Assembly: GCA_029210695.1 (NCBI GenBank)
Contig: JARGFH010000007.1
Coordinates: 1 to 64,000 of the forward strand
DNA length: 64,000 nt
Origin: Acidimicrobiia bacterium
GTDB taxonomy: Bacteria; Actinomycetota; Acidimicrobiia; Spongiisociales; JAHEDJ01
Direction: 5' to 3'
Numbering within the stretch: the first letter of the stretch is position 1; each line of letters begins with the position of its first letter. Made by a program: the position numbers and the translations under genes. The notes beneath the pieces were generated by a model. It was not told the origin of the DNA. It saw nothing but the letters and a program-made list of their open reading frames with translations, and made no database searches. Positions 26,737-35,467 of this stretch are shown piece by piece.

Positions 26737-27038
26737 CCGTGCGGTGATTTGGTGCTAGCCTACGGGTGCGACCGCGAGCGGTCGTGAGTTTAAGGACGCG
26801 ACCTCCTTCAAGGGGTCTTCCCCGTCGATCCCGGCAGAGTCTCGAGGCGTACGAACCTCAGAACCCCTAGGACCATCCGGACTCGACGGCAGGGTATAGG
26901 TGTATGCCCGCTCTCCCATGACCACCTGAACAGGAGAGCCGGCTGAGGTGCCGCACGGATCACCGTGGGGCAGAGGTCGGAACCCCGGACTCGTTCGCTC
27001 GCACAGTGAGTAGTGAAGACCGGAAGGATACGAGTTTC
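26737..27038 (+). other. Structured 302-nt leader before the RNase E/G gene
   Basis: No open frame here looks coding. Several perfect hairpins occur: GACCGC-GA-GCGGTC (26770-26783), GGGG-TCTT-CCCC (about 26812-26823) and GCTCTCC/GGAGAGC (about 26909-26939). A long structured leader is consistent with the known autoregulation of rne in other bacteria through its own 5' UTR, but this one is unrelated in sequence as far as I can tell. Confidence 0.4.
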
Positions 27039-28574
27039 ATGGCGTTGTTCCGCCGCAAATCGGCTCAGGTTGTCCGCCGTGGGGTGGGCGATAACGAGGT
27101 CGAAGAACGCACCACCAGGCGTGTCGGCCGCGAAACGGTCGAGGTACGAAGAGTCCGGGCCGTCCCTGAAGAGAAGAAACGGGAGGCGGGGTCGAAGGGG
27201 CGCCAGAGCAAGCCCCGGCCGCCGGGGCGCGAGAGTCGCGGGCGGACGCCCCGTCACGTAGAGGAGGAGATCATCCTCCCACCCGAGACCGGAAAGAAGC
27301 AGATGCTGGTCCGGGTACTTCCTACCCAGACCCAAGTTGTCATTCTCGAGGGTCCCTCTCTGGTAGAGCATTACGTTGCCCGACAGGAGCGAACATCGCT
27401 GGCAGGCAACATGTACCTCGCCAAGGTGAAGAACGTTCTTCCGGGAATGGAGGCCGCCTTCCTCGATTTCGGAGAGCCGAAGAACGGAGTCCTCTACGCG
27501 GGCGACATCAAAGTCGATCCCGCCACCCACGGTCACCATCCGCGTATCGAGCAGGTGCTCGCCGAAGGCGACGAGGTGCTGGTCCAGGTGGTCAAAGATG
27601 CGATGGGTGCCAAGGGCGCCCGGTTGACCGGGCAGGTCACGGTCCCCGGCCGGTATCTCGTGCTGGCCCCCGACTCAGATATGCAGGGGATCTCACGGCG
27701 GCTGCCGGAAGAAGATCGCCTTCGTCTGCGCGACATTCTGCGAGATGTCAAACCGGCCGGGTTCGGCGTGATCGTGAGAACCGCGGCGGCTGCTGCGACG
27801 AAAGAAGAGATCGAGACGGACATCAACCGGCTCGTCAGAGTGTGGGAACTGATCAAAGAAGAGGCGGCTGCCGGTGGGGCTCCTCGTCCGGTGTACGAAG
27901 AGCCCGGTCTGCTTATCCGGGTCATCCGTGAGCATTTCACACCCGATTTCAAACGGCTGCTCATCGACGACGAGGCGGCCCGCGCTGAAGTCGTTTCGTA
28001 CCTCGATCGGACCGCGCCCGACCTCACCGATAAAGTCAGCATGTATCAAGATGAGATCCCGCTCTTCGAGCGCTATCACGTCGAGGATCAACTTCAGAAG
28101 GCGCTCGACCGGAAGGTATGGCTGAAATCCGGTGGCCATCTAGTAGTTGATCGAACTGAAGCGCTGACGGTGATCGATGTGAACACCGGCAAGTTCGTTG
28201 GCAGCTCCAACCTCGAGGACACCGTTCTGCAGAACAACCTCGAAGCAGCGGAGGAAATCGGTCGTCAACTGCGACTGCGCGATATCGGCGGCATTATCGT
28301 GATCGACTTCATAGATATGGAGATCTCACGCAACCGCCAGGCAGTGCTGAGGCGCCTGAAGGAAACCCTGGCTAAGGACAAAGTCCGTACGCAGGTATTC
28401 GATGTCTCGAATCTCGGTTTGGTCGAGATGACCCGTAAGAACGTTTCGGCCGGATTGCTCGAACAGTTTTCAGAGGTCTGTCCGACCTGTTCGGGACGGG
28501 GTATCGTTCTACACGAGGCCACGGCGCTTCGCGGCCTCCCGTTTGAAACCGACGACGACGTAGAAGTGATGTAA
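27039..28574 (+). CDS. rng: Ribonuclease E/G
   Basis: The product is 511 aa, an endoribonuclease that processes and degrades RNA. An Arg/Lys/Glu-rich extension of about 90 aa precedes the S1 domain (NMYLAKVKNVLPGMEAAF). The Mg-binding aspartates are in VIDVNTGKFVG and IVIDFIDME, and the Zn-link is CPTCSGRG near residue 485. It lacks the long disordered arms seen in mycobacterial RNase E, so it is closer to RNase G in length. The ATG at 27039 is preferred over GTG at 27006 because GGAAGGA lies between them. It precedes rplU-rpmA-obg, the usual order. Confidence 0.93.
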   Translation: MALFRRKSAQVVRRGVGDNEVEERTTRRVGRETVEVRRVRAVPEEKKREAGSKGRQSKPRPPGRESRGRTPRHVEEEIILPPETGKKQMLVRVLPTQTQVVILEGPSLVEHYVARQERTSLAGNMYLAKVKNVLPGMEAAFLDFGEPKNGVLYAGDIKVDPATHGHHPRIEQVLAEGDEVLVQVVKDAMGAKGARLTGQVTVPGRYLVLAPDSDMQGISRRLPEEDRLRLRDILRDVKPAGFGVIVRTAAAAATKEEIETDINRLVRVWELIKEEAAAGGAPRPVYEEPGLLIRVIREHFTPDFKRLLIDDEAARAEVVSYLDRTAPDLTDKVSMYQDEIPLFERYHVEDQLQKALDRKVWLKSGGHLVVDRTEALTVIDVNTGKFVGSSNLEDTVLQNNLEAAEEIGRQLRLRDIGGIIVIDFIDMEISRNRQAVLRRLKETLAKDKVRTQVFDVSNLGLVEMTRKNVSAGLLEQFSEVCPTCSGRGIVLHEATALRGLPFETDDDVEVM

Positions 28575-28579
28575 CCGAG

Positions 28580-28607
28580 TTGGAAACTCACCAATAGCCG
28601 GTAGAGT
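28580..28607 (+). promoter_or_regulatory. Likely promoter of rplU-rpmA-obg-proB
   Basis: TTGGAA (28580-28585) and TAGAGT (28602-28607) are separated by 16 nt and lie 27 nt upstream of the rplU start. They agree with the sigma-70 family pattern of actinobacteria. This is motif matching only. Confidence 0.4.
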
Positions 28608-28634
28608 TACCGCCCATTTGACCTGAGGACGACA

Positions 28635-29021
28635 ATGTACGCGATCATCCGCACCGGCGGGAAGCAGGCGAAAGTGCGCCAGGGAGACGTTATCGACGTC
28701 GAACGGCTCAAGAACGCCGGCGAAGCAGTAGAATTCAAGCCCTTGCTCGTTGTGGACGATGGTGGTGCAACCATCAGCGATCGTGAGCAACTCGCCGGAT
28801 ACACCGTGCGCGCCGAAGTAGTCGGTGACACGAAGGGCGAGAAGATCGATATCTTCAAGTACAAGAACAAGACGGGGTACCGTCGACGCATGGGTCACCG
28901 ACAGATCTACACCACCATCAAGGTGACTGAGATCGTCGGCCCGAAGCCCAAGAAGGCCAAGGCGGAGCCTGCCAAAGCAGAAACTGCCAAGGCAAAGGCC
29001 GCCAAGGCTGAGGAGAAGTAG
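28635..29021 (+). CDS. rplU: 50S ribosomal protein L21
   Basis: The product is 128 aa. The N-terminus [18 protein letters not shown] and the closing [16 protein letters not shown] are L21 signatures. An extra Lys/Ala/Glu-rich tail of about 25 residues, made of short AKAE-type repeats, extends beyond the usual 100-residue length. It is 3 nt upstream of rpmA. Confidence 0.96.
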   Translation: MYAIIRTGGKQAKVRQGDVIDVERLKNAGEAVEFKPLLVVDDGGATISDREQLAGYTVRAEVVGDTKGEKIDIFKYKNKTGYRRRMGHRQIYTTIKVTEIVGPKPKKAKAEPAKAETAKAKAAKAEEK

Positions 29022-29024
29022 CAG

Positions 29025-29276
29025 ATGTCCAAGACCAAAGCCGGAGGCTCGACCAAGAACGGTCGCGATTCAAAGGCAAAACGCCTCGGACCGAAGGTCT
29101 TTGATGGCCATGTTGTCAACTCCGGCGCGATCATTGTGCGCCAGCGGGGCACCCGTATTCACCCCGGTGAGAATGTCGGCCTCGGACGAGACTTCACGCT
29201 GTTCGCCATGGCCCCGGGCGTCGTCAAATACCATGCCAGCAACGGCCGCCGTTTGGTGAGCGTTCTCCCCGAGTAG
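29025..29276 (+). CDS. rpmA: 50S ribosomal protein L27
   Basis: The product is 83 aa. It includes [20 protein letters not shown] and the [14 protein letters not shown] signature of L27. The start MSKTKAGG has a short N-terminus with no sign of the cleavable extension known from Firmicutes. It sits between rplU and obg. Confidence 0.96.
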   Translation: MSKTKAGGSTKNGRDSKAKRLGPKVFDGHVVNSGAIIVRQRGTRIHPGENVGLGRDFTLFAMAPGVVKYHASNGRRLVSVLPE

Positions 29277-29301
29277 GGAGAGCGGCCGACGGTTTCGACG
29301 C

Positions 29302-30630
29302 GTGTTCGTCGATCAGGTCAACATCCACCTCCGCGCCGGAAACGGTGGTGCGGGGGTGGTTTCGTATGTGCGCTCGCGCGGTAAACCGAAAGGGAAGCCC
29401 ATCGGTGGTTCCGGCGGCGATGGGGGCGACGTCTACATCGAGGCAGATGAGTCGGTGGTGACCCTGCTCATCTACCAGCGGAATCCCCACCATGCTGCAG
29501 GAAACGGAACCCACGGTCGTGGCGATCTTCAACACGGCCGGCGCGGTGAGGATCTGGTGCTGAAAGTACCTCTCGGTACGACGGTGTGGGACGACGAAGG
29601 CACCATGATTGCCGATCTCGTCAAGCACGGGCAGCACGTCAAAGCCCTCCAGGGAGGTCGAGGAGGATCCGGGAATGCTGCGTTCATCTCTGCAAAGCAC
29701 CGGGCGCCTGCCTTCTCCGAACAGGGCGAATATGGTGAGTCGGCGACCTTCGGGCTCGAGATGAAACTGCTCGCCGATGCCGCGTTGATCGGATTCCCCA
29801 ATGCGGGGAAAAGCACCCTCATCTCCGCGATCAGCGCCGCTAAGCCGAAGATTGCCGATTATCCATTCACGACACTCGAGCCCAACCTGGGTGTTGTGGC
29901 AATCGGAGAGCGCGAGTTCGTTGTCGCAGACGTCCCCGGACTGATCGAGGGCGCATCTGAGGGGAAGGGCCTTGGTCACGAGTTTCTCCGTCACGTTGAA
30001 CGAGCGCGGGCATTGGTCGTCCTGCTCGATCCATCGCCATTGCAGATCGCTTCACCTGCGGAGCAATACCACGTGTTGATCGATGAGTTGCGGCGCCATT
30101 CCGGTGAACTCGTCGATCGGCCGCGGGTCGTGGCATTCTCAAAGGCCGATCTGGCTGCCGGGGACTTCGATACTGGCGAACTGGCCTCCGCCGTCGGAGA
30201 GCCCTCGCTCTTCTCTATCTCGGCCGTCACGGGGCGGGGGCTAGAACCGTTTCTGCACGCGGTGGCGGACGCGATCGACCTGGCAGTACGCGAAGAGCCG
30301 CAGCGAGAGGGGTTCATCCTCCATCGCCCGGTCCGCGAGTCGTTTGAGATCCATGCAAGGCCGGGTGGGTGGGAAGTGACGGGTCGCGCCGCCGAGCGGG
30401 CCGTCCGGCTCGACGACCTCACCGTTTCGATGACGGCCGATTTCGTAGCCGGCCGGCTCGAACGTCTGGGCGTCGACGAAGCACTCCGGCAGGCGGGAGC
30501 GGTTCCGGGCGATGAGGTGCGCATTGGCGAACTCGTGTTCGAGTTCTCCAATCCCGATGACGAGCAACACGAGGCGGGTGAACCAGGGGCGGGCGGTCCG
30601 GACGGCGTGGAGGGCGGCGAAGAGGAATGA
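29302..30630 (+). CDS. obg: GTPase Obg/CgtA
   Basis: The product is 442 aa and links ribosome assembly to growth state. The Gly-rich Obg fold occupies residues 1-157 (VNIHLRAGNGGAGVVS, GGSGGDGGDV). The GTPase domain has G1 GFPNAGKST, G3 DVPGLIEGASEGKGLG and G4 FSKADL. A C-terminal OCT domain is at about 345-415, ending in a Gly/Glu-rich tail. GTG at 29302 is the start. It overlaps proB by 4 nt. Confidence 0.96.
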   Translation: MFVDQVNIHLRAGNGGAGVVSYVRSRGKPKGKPIGGSGGDGGDVYIEADESVVTLLIYQRNPHHAAGNGTHGRGDLQHGRRGEDLVLKVPLGTTVWDDEGTMIADLVKHGQHVKALQGGRGGSGNAAFISAKHRAPAFSEQGEYGESATFGLEMKLLADAALIGFPNAGKSTLISAISAAKPKIADYPFTTLEPNLGVVAIGEREFVVADVPGLIEGASEGKGLGHEFLRHVERARALVVLLDPSPLQIASPAEQYHVLIDELRRHSGELVDRPRVVAFSKADLAAGDFDTGELASAVGEPSLFSISAVTGRGLEPFLHAVADAIDLAVREEPQREGFILHRPVRESFEIHARPGGWEVTGRAAERAVRLDDLTVSMTADFVAGRLERLGVDEALRQAGAVPGDEVRIGELVFEFSNPDDEQHEAGEPGAGGPDGVEGGEEE

Positions 30631-31748
30631 CCGGACACCGCCCGATCTCACCGGGAGCCAGGATTGTCGTGAAGGTCGGCTCATCCAGCTTGACGCGCCC
30701 CGGTGGAGGTATTGACGAAGATGCCATCGAGCGTATTACCGGGATGATCGCCGGGAGTTGGGGTGCCGGGAACCCGACCGTTCTGGTGAGCTCAGGCGCC
30801 GTGGCGGCAGGCCTTCCGGCCCTGGGTTTGCGGGAGCGTCCCACCGATCTGCCCGGGCTTCAGGTGGCGGCGGCCGTTGGGCAGGGACGTCTGATGGAGC
30901 GCTATTCGGCCGGTTTCTCCACTCGCAGAATGGTTGCCGGGCAAGTGCTCCTCACCAAGGACATCCTCGCCAACCGTGACCAGTACCTCCATGCTCGCCA
31001 GGCGCTCGACCGCATGCTGAGCGAGCGGGTCGTGCCGATCGTCAATGAGAACGACACCATTGCAGTCGAGGAACTCAGGCTCGGGGACAACGACCGGTTG
31101 GCGGCCATCGTCTCTCATCTGGTTGGTGCGGGTCTCTTGTTGTTGCTGACCGATACGCCCGGTCTCTACTCCTCGGACCCGCGATTGGCGGAGAATGCAG
31201 AGTTGTTATCGGCGGTGCGGCACACCGACGAGGTACTCGATACCGTGGCGCGCGGTACGTCGGGACCGGTGGGGTCGGGTGGCGTAGCGACGAAGGTTTC
31301 TGCGGCCCGGATGGCTGCCTGGTCGGGGATCCCGACCATCATTGCCGCGGCAGGAAACCAGTCTGCGATCAGTGCCGCGGTTTCCGGCACGTCGACGGGG
31401 ACGTGGGTGGAACCACATCCCAGCGGGCTTCCTGCTCGCAAGCTGTGGATTGCCTTCGGACTACCTTCATCCGGAACCATCGCTGTTGACTCCGGTGCCG
31501 CTCGGGCCATTATCGAGGAGGGCGCATCATTGCTGGCGGTGGGCATCAAAGAGATGCAGGGTGAGTTCGAAGCCGGCGACGCCGTCGAAGTGCTCGACGG
31601 AGACGGGGTCCTGATCGCCAAGGGGCAGGTCCAGGTCGGTGCGGACGAGTTCCGCAGGGCGGCCTGCGACAATGCTCTGGCGGGACTGACCGTGATCCAC
31701 AGAGACCAGCTGGTAGTCCTGGTTGGGCCTTGGCGACCGCCAACTTGA
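30627..31748 (+). CDS. proB: Glutamate 5-kinase
   Basis: The product is 373 aa and carries out the first step of proline biosynthesis. The kinase domain starts with RIVVKVGSSSLTRPGG, includes the SSGAVAAG substrate loop and INENDT-like VNENDTIAVEE, and has GVGSGGVATKVSAAR-type residues at its end. A C-terminal PUA domain follows (about 275-365). The ATG overlaps the obg stop. proA, for the next step, lies about 6.6 kb further on, past a minus-strand potassium cluster. Confidence 0.95.
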   Translation: MTGHRPISPGARIVVKVGSSSLTRPGGGIDEDAIERITGMIAGSWGAGNPTVLVSSGAVAAGLPALGLRERPTDLPGLQVAAAVGQGRLMERYSAGFSTRRMVAGQVLLTKDILANRDQYLHARQALDRMLSERVVPIVNENDTIAVEELRLGDNDRLAAIVSHLVGAGLLLLLTDTPGLYSSDPRLAENAELLSAVRHTDEVLDTVARGTSGPVGSGGVATKVSAARMAAWSGIPTIIAAAGNQSAISAAVSGTSTGTWVEPHPSGLPARKLWIAFGLPSSGTIAVDSGAARAIIEEGASLLAVGIKEMQGEFEAGDAVEVLDGDGVLIAKGQVQVGADEFRRAACDNALAGLTVIHRDQLVVLVGPWRPPT

Positions 31749-31783
31749 ACCCACACCTGCGACTCGGAGCTCAGGGTTCTGGG

Positions 31784-32338
31784 TCAATCCTCGAGCCGTT
31801 GTTGGCGCCTGCGTTGGCGGGCATGCTGAAGAAGCACGCCGCCGGCCACGGCGGCCAGTATCACTCCGATCGCTCCCAATGGACCTGTAGCTTCCGAGGG
31901 CAGGTGATAGCCCGGTTCGACGAGTTCGAGACTTGTCACTGCGATGTACGTCTCCCCCGTTCGGTCGGGGTCGTGATAGCGGAACTCGCCCGTTGCGGAC
32001 ACGATCGGGCCGCGCCACCGATATCCGCCCGGTTGCTCGACGGCGGCCATCTCTTCGAAGAGCTCGGGCGGCACCCGCAGGGTTACGCCGACGTTGGCCC
32101 CGGCGAGGAGGCCGGTCTCGAGCAGCGGATGTGTGGCGTAGGGGTCGTCGTTGATCTGGAGCCAGAATGCGCCCGAATGCCGGCCGAAGTCGCCGACGAG
32201 TTCCCCCGTGACTTCTACAACGCGACCGGACCATTCGTCGGGACTCGACAGAATCTCGGCGATCTCCGTCGCTCCTGCCGGAGACTGTAGTCCGGCGACC
32301 AGAGCCATAGTCATGAAGGCGGTGATGATTCCCTTCAT
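31784..32338 (-). CDS. Exported protein with OB-fold-like domain and C-terminal TM helix
   Basis: The product is 184 aa from the ATG at 32338, which overlaps the trkH stop (ATGA) and implies translational coupling. A signal peptide is evident (MKGIITAFMTMALVAGLQSPAGA). The body begins EIAEILSSPDEWSGRVVEVTGELVGD, quoted in part: the SGRxVxVxGxVxxD pattern suggests a small beta-barrel of the OB type. A second hydrophobic segment near 150-170 (LGAIGVILAAVAGGVLL) and an Arg-rich tail put the C-terminus in the cytoplasm. Function is unknown. Operon membership suggests an accessory role in ion transport or envelope homeostasis. Confidence 0.65.
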   Translation of the reverse strand: MKGIITAFMTMALVAGLQSPAGATEIAEILSSPDEWSGRVVEVTGELVGDFGRHSGAFWLQINDDPYATHPLLETGLLAGANVGVTLRVPPELFEEMAAVEQPGGYRWRGPIVSATGEFRYHDPDRTGETYIAVTSLELVEPGYHLPSEATGPLGAIGVILAAVAGGVLLQHARQRRRQQRLED

Positions 32339-33828
32339 TCGCCGACTACCCAGGTGACCGCGAACCCGATGAGAGCAAACACGGCTACGAACTCCAGACG
32401 GCCGATCCACATTTGTAGGAGGTACACGACTTCGAGCAGCACCGGCATACCGGGGTCAACCACCCCGACGGAGAGTCCGACGTTGGCGGCGGCACTGACC
32501 GATTCGAACATCGCCTGCTGGAGAGGGACGCCGTAGGCGATTCCAACCGACGCGCCCAGCAGGTAGAGGCCGACGTAGAGGAGTGAGATCGTCATGACCG
32601 ACTGTGCCAGTTCCGGCCGCATCACCTTGGCCGTGCTCTGCCAGTAGCGCTCCGAGATGACAGTCCCTTCGGGCAACAAGGCTTCCTTGATGAGGTTCCA
32701 AAGAGACCGCACCGTCAGCCCGATGCGGAGCGCCTTGACACCTCCCGCAGTCGATGAGCCCATCCCACCGAACGACATGGCGAGGGTGATCCCACCGAAG
32801 GCCAATCCGCTCCAGAGCACCAGATCGGAGGGTTGCACGGTGGCAAAGCCGGTTCCCGTATGGGCAGACAGAATCTGAAAGAACCCCTGCCGGGCCAGGG
32901 AAGCCGAGTCGGTGTAGAGGCCGGTGGCGGCGAGGCCGACAAACGCGATCAGCAACGTTCCGGCGAAGGTGATGATGATCGCACGAGCTTCGAGATTGCG
33001 CAGGAGATTGCGAGGACCCCTCCACAGCGCGTAGTGGGCCCCGAACGATAGGGCTCCCGCCACCATGAGCACGCCGATCACGGCCTCGTAGGTAATCGAG
33101 TGGTAATACCCGATGCTGGTACTCATCGGTGCGAAACCGCCGGTATCGAAGGCGGACATGAAGATGGTGATCGCATGAAACAAGGATCGGAAGGGGTCGA
33201 AGCCCAGTACGAAGGAGCCCACCACCCACAACGCCGTGATACCGAAGGCGGCGTGAAACAAACTGACCGACCAGATGAACCGGGCAGTCGAGCCGACTGA
33301 AGGGAAGATGCGTTCGTCCCGCGCTTCGCCGTGATAAAGGGCCAGCACGCCACCGCCGCCGAAGAACATCAGCGCGGCGAGAACGATTCCCTGACCCCCG
33401 AGGAATTGCAGGGCACTCCGCCATACGTTGATCGACGGTGCCAGGTGGTCGAGATCCTGAATCAAAGCTAGTCCGGTGGTGGTGACGCCGCTCATCGCGT
33501 CGAAATAAGCGTCGAGGACTCGGCCGTAGTGGCGGCTGAGTGCCAGGGGAATTGCGCCGAGGGCGGGCACAGCCAGCCAGACCAGCGCGACGGTGACCAT
33601 GCCGTGATGCCAACCCGCATTCTGGTCTCGCGGTCTAAAGCGTTCAACAGAGGCGGCGATTGCCAGAGCCAAACCGATCATGAAGATGAAGGACGACGCC
33701 GAGTGCCAGTCTCGATCTACCAGCGCCCACAGGAGCGGGATCACGCCGGCGATGCCGACCACGTAAAGCACCCGTCCCAGCTGGAAGCTGATGAGTTTGA
33801 GGTCCGAGATTTGCGGGCGTATCAGCAC
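32335..33828 (-). CDS. trkH: TrkH-type potassium uptake pore (copy 1)
   Basis: The product is 497 aa, an integral membrane K+ channel-like subunit with four selectivity-filter repeats. MSGVTTTGLALI, FDTGGFAP, GTGFATVQP and ASAAANVGLSVG are the filter regions, each with a conserved Gly. The start is GTG at 33828, one nt after the stop of a 44-codon peptide gene. The regulators TrkA lie directly upstream. The MGSSTAGGVKALR segment is a further family hallmark. Confidence 0.93.
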   Translation of the reverse strand: MLIRPQISDLKLISFQLGRVLYVVGIAGVIPLLWALVDRDWHSASSFIFMIGLALAIAASVERFRPRDQNAGWHHGMVTVALVWLAVPALGAIPLALSRHYGRVLDAYFDAMSGVTTTGLALIQDLDHLAPSINVWRSALQFLGGQGIVLAALMFFGGGGVLALYHGEARDERIFPSVGSTARFIWSVSLFHAAFGITALWVVGSFVLGFDPFRSLFHAITIFMSAFDTGGFAPMSTSIGYYHSITYEAVIGVLMVAGALSFGAHYALWRGPRNLLRNLEARAIIITFAGTLLIAFVGLAATGLYTDSASLARQGFFQILSAHTGTGFATVQPSDLVLWSGLAFGGITLAMSFGGMGSSTAGGVKALRIGLTVRSLWNLIKEALLPEGTVISERYWQSTAKVMRPELAQSVMTISLLYVGLYLLGASVGIAYGVPLQQAMFESVSAAANVGLSVGVVDPGMPVLLEVVYLLQMWIGRLEFVAVFALIGFAVTWVVGE

Positions 33829-33829
33829 G

Positions 33830-33964
33830 TCACAGAATCCATGTCACGATCCATGCGAGGAGAACGGCAGCCGCCAGCAGAGATACCAGTATCGCAACCT
33901 CGACCAGCACACCGGCCAGTCCACCGATTGCATACTGCAACGCTCTTCGACGTCTCCTAGCCAT
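33830..33964 (-). CDS. Small single-pass membrane peptide between trkA and trkH
   Basis: The peptide is 44 aa: a basic start MARRRRRALQYAIGG and one strongly hydrophobic helix (VLVEVAILVSLLAAAVLLAW) ending in IVTWIL. The ATG at 33964 lies inside the last codons of trkA (8-nt overlap). Its TGA is followed after 1 nt by the GTG of trkH, so the three are tightly coupled. The positive-inside N-terminus predicts cytoplasmic N-terminus, periplasmic C-terminus. By analogy with KdpF it may stabilise the Trk complex; this is inference from position and topology. Confidence 0.7.
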   Translation of the reverse strand: MARRRRRALQYAIGGLAGVLVEVAILVSLLAAAVLLAWIVTWIL

Positions 33965-34721
33965 CCTCGTCACCCGGGATGCCGGCTTCGCCCTCCGGTG
34001 TCGCCACGATCTCGATTCCCTCGCCCTCGAGAAGGGCGGTGTTGCCGTTTTCCTTGCCGTTCGATTCCGCAGAGACCGTCAGTAGTGCATCCCTAACCCG
34101 CTCTTCGGTTTCAGTACGGGTGACGGCGAGGATGCGATCACCAGGTTGGATCGTCGTTTCCGGACCGGGCACCAGGACGGTCCCTTCGCGGCGGACGGCT
34201 ACCAGGATGCTCGACGGCGGGAGGGTCAAGGAAGCAACTTCTCGAGGCGGCGACTCATCCGGGATGACGATCTCGAGGAGGCTGACATCTCCTCGATCAA
34301 GCAGAGCCACTCGTGCCAGTTCACCGACGTCGAGCTCCTTGCTGATCACATTGGCCACCAAGTCGGTGAAGCCGACCACGGGGACCTTCAGCGCATCGAA
34401 CGTACGACGGTTCCGGGGGTCGTTGAGACGAGCCAGCACCCGGGGAGTACCGAACGCGGTGCGGGCCAGCTGACAGGCGACGAGGTTGTCCTCATCTCTG
34501 CCGGTCAGGGCCAGCAGGTAGTCCGCTCGCTGCGTGTCGGCCCTTCTGAGCAACGCCACATCGGTCCCGTCTCCTAAAAGGCAAAGGACGTCCGCTTCCG
34601 CTGCAAGCTCTTCCGCGTTTGACTCATCCTTCTCGATCACGGTGATCGTGTGGCCCGCCTCTCGGAGCTGTTTGGCGAGGAAACCGCCCACCTTGCCTCC
34701 ACCGATGATCACGATTCTCAC
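33957..34721 (-). CDS. TrkA-family potassium uptake regulator (RCK, second of a pair)
   Basis: The product is 254 aa. The Rossmann motif is MRIVIIGGGKVGGFLAKQL, and the NAD-contacting acidic residue ends strand 2 (VIEKDE). A TrkA-C domain follows at about 140-215. The C-terminal 35 residues are Gly/Glu-rich and extra. The start is GTG at 34721, three nt after the stop of another single-RCK protein. The two-gene arrangement matches the CeoB/CeoC pair of mycobacteria, which gates a TrkH pore. Confidence 0.9.
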   Translation of the reverse strand: MRIVIIGGGKVGGFLAKQLREAGHTITVIEKDESNAEELAAEADVLCLLGDGTDVALLRRADTQRADYLLALTGRDEDNLVACQLARTAFGTPRVLARLNDPRNRRTFDALKVPVVGFTDLVANVISKELDVGELARVALLDRGDVSLLEIVIPDESPPREVASLTLPPSSILVAVRREGTVLVPGPETTIQPGDRILAVTRTETEERVRDALLTVSAESNGKENGNTALLEGEGIEIVATPEGEAGIPGDEDG

Positions 34722-34723
34722 GG

Positions 34724-35380
34724 CTACCGGTCCTGATCTACGACGTATTTGTGAATCCGACTCCGAACGCCTTCGCGAGCAGCCGCCACCACGAGATCGT
34801 CGCCTCGCAGCTTGAGATCGTCTCTGGGGATCACCGTCACCTCACCGCGTTGGATCGCGGCGATGCGGAGTTCGTGATCGATTTCGAGTTCGTCGACCCG
34901 CATCCCTTCGGCAGCTGAGGAAAGATGGAACTCCACGACCTCGATGTCTCCCTTGGGGAACGTCACGTGGAACGCGAACTCCTCGTCCATGATCTGCTCG
35001 TAGAGGACATTGGCGACGAGCTTGGTTCCGGTCACGTGATGGATGTCGAGGGCGTGATAGGTCTCCTCACGGGCCGGGTCATACAACCGGGCAATCGAGC
35101 GAGGAACGCCAAAGACCACCTTGGCAACTTCACTGGCCATGAGGTTGGCATTGTCGGAATCGGTGACGGCCAGAAAGACATCGGCTAGCTCGATACCTGC
35201 TTCCCGCAACGTGTCGACGTCGTACGCTTCGCCAACGACTTTCGTGCCGTTGAAGGTGCGACCCAGCGTGTTGAGCGCCTCCTCGCGACGGTCGACAACG
35301 GTGACGTCGTGCCCTGCTTCGACCAGCATCTTGGCGACATTCGCCCCAACCCGACCACAGCCGGCAATTACGATTCGCAC
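34724..35380 (-). CDS. TrkA-family potassium uptake regulator (RCK, first of a pair)
   Basis: The product is 218 aa with one N-terminal nucleotide-binding fold (MRIVIAGCGRVGANVAKML) and one TrkA-C domain (EGMRVDELEIDHELRIAAI). The start is GTG. It is directly followed by the second TrkA-like gene, so the pair probably forms a hetero-oligomeric gating ring. An 87-nt gap carrying a tandem octamer repeat separates it from the upstream trkH copy, and a promoter could lie there. Confidence 0.9.
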   Translation of the reverse strand: MRIVIAGCGRVGANVAKMLVEAGHDVTVVDRREEALNTLGRTFNGTKVVGEAYDVDTLREAGIELADVFLAVTDSDNANLMASEVAKVVFGVPRSIARLYDPAREETYHALDIHHVTGTKLVANVLYEQIMDEEFAFHVTFPKGDIEVVEFHLSSAAEGMRVDELEIDHELRIAAIQRGEVTVIPRDDLKLRGDDLVVAAAREGVRSRIHKYVVDQDR

Positions 35381-35419
35381 GATGTCTGCTTTCTCATGAA
35401 TGGTGATGATACGACGAAA

Positions 35420-35443
35420 GAGTCGCGAGTCGCGAGCCGCGAG
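35420..35443. repeat. Tandem GAGTCGCG octamer repeat before trkA
   Basis: Three head-to-tail copies of GAGTCGCG (the last reads GAGCCGCG) lie in the 87-nt gap between the trkH and trkA genes. Such runs also occur at 2121-2138 (GTGACTC) and in the arms of the hairpin after ndk. It could be a slippage-prone spacer affecting the downstream start. Confidence 0.6.
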
Positions 35444-35467
35444 ATTGTGGCTGAGGCTTCGGACTTG

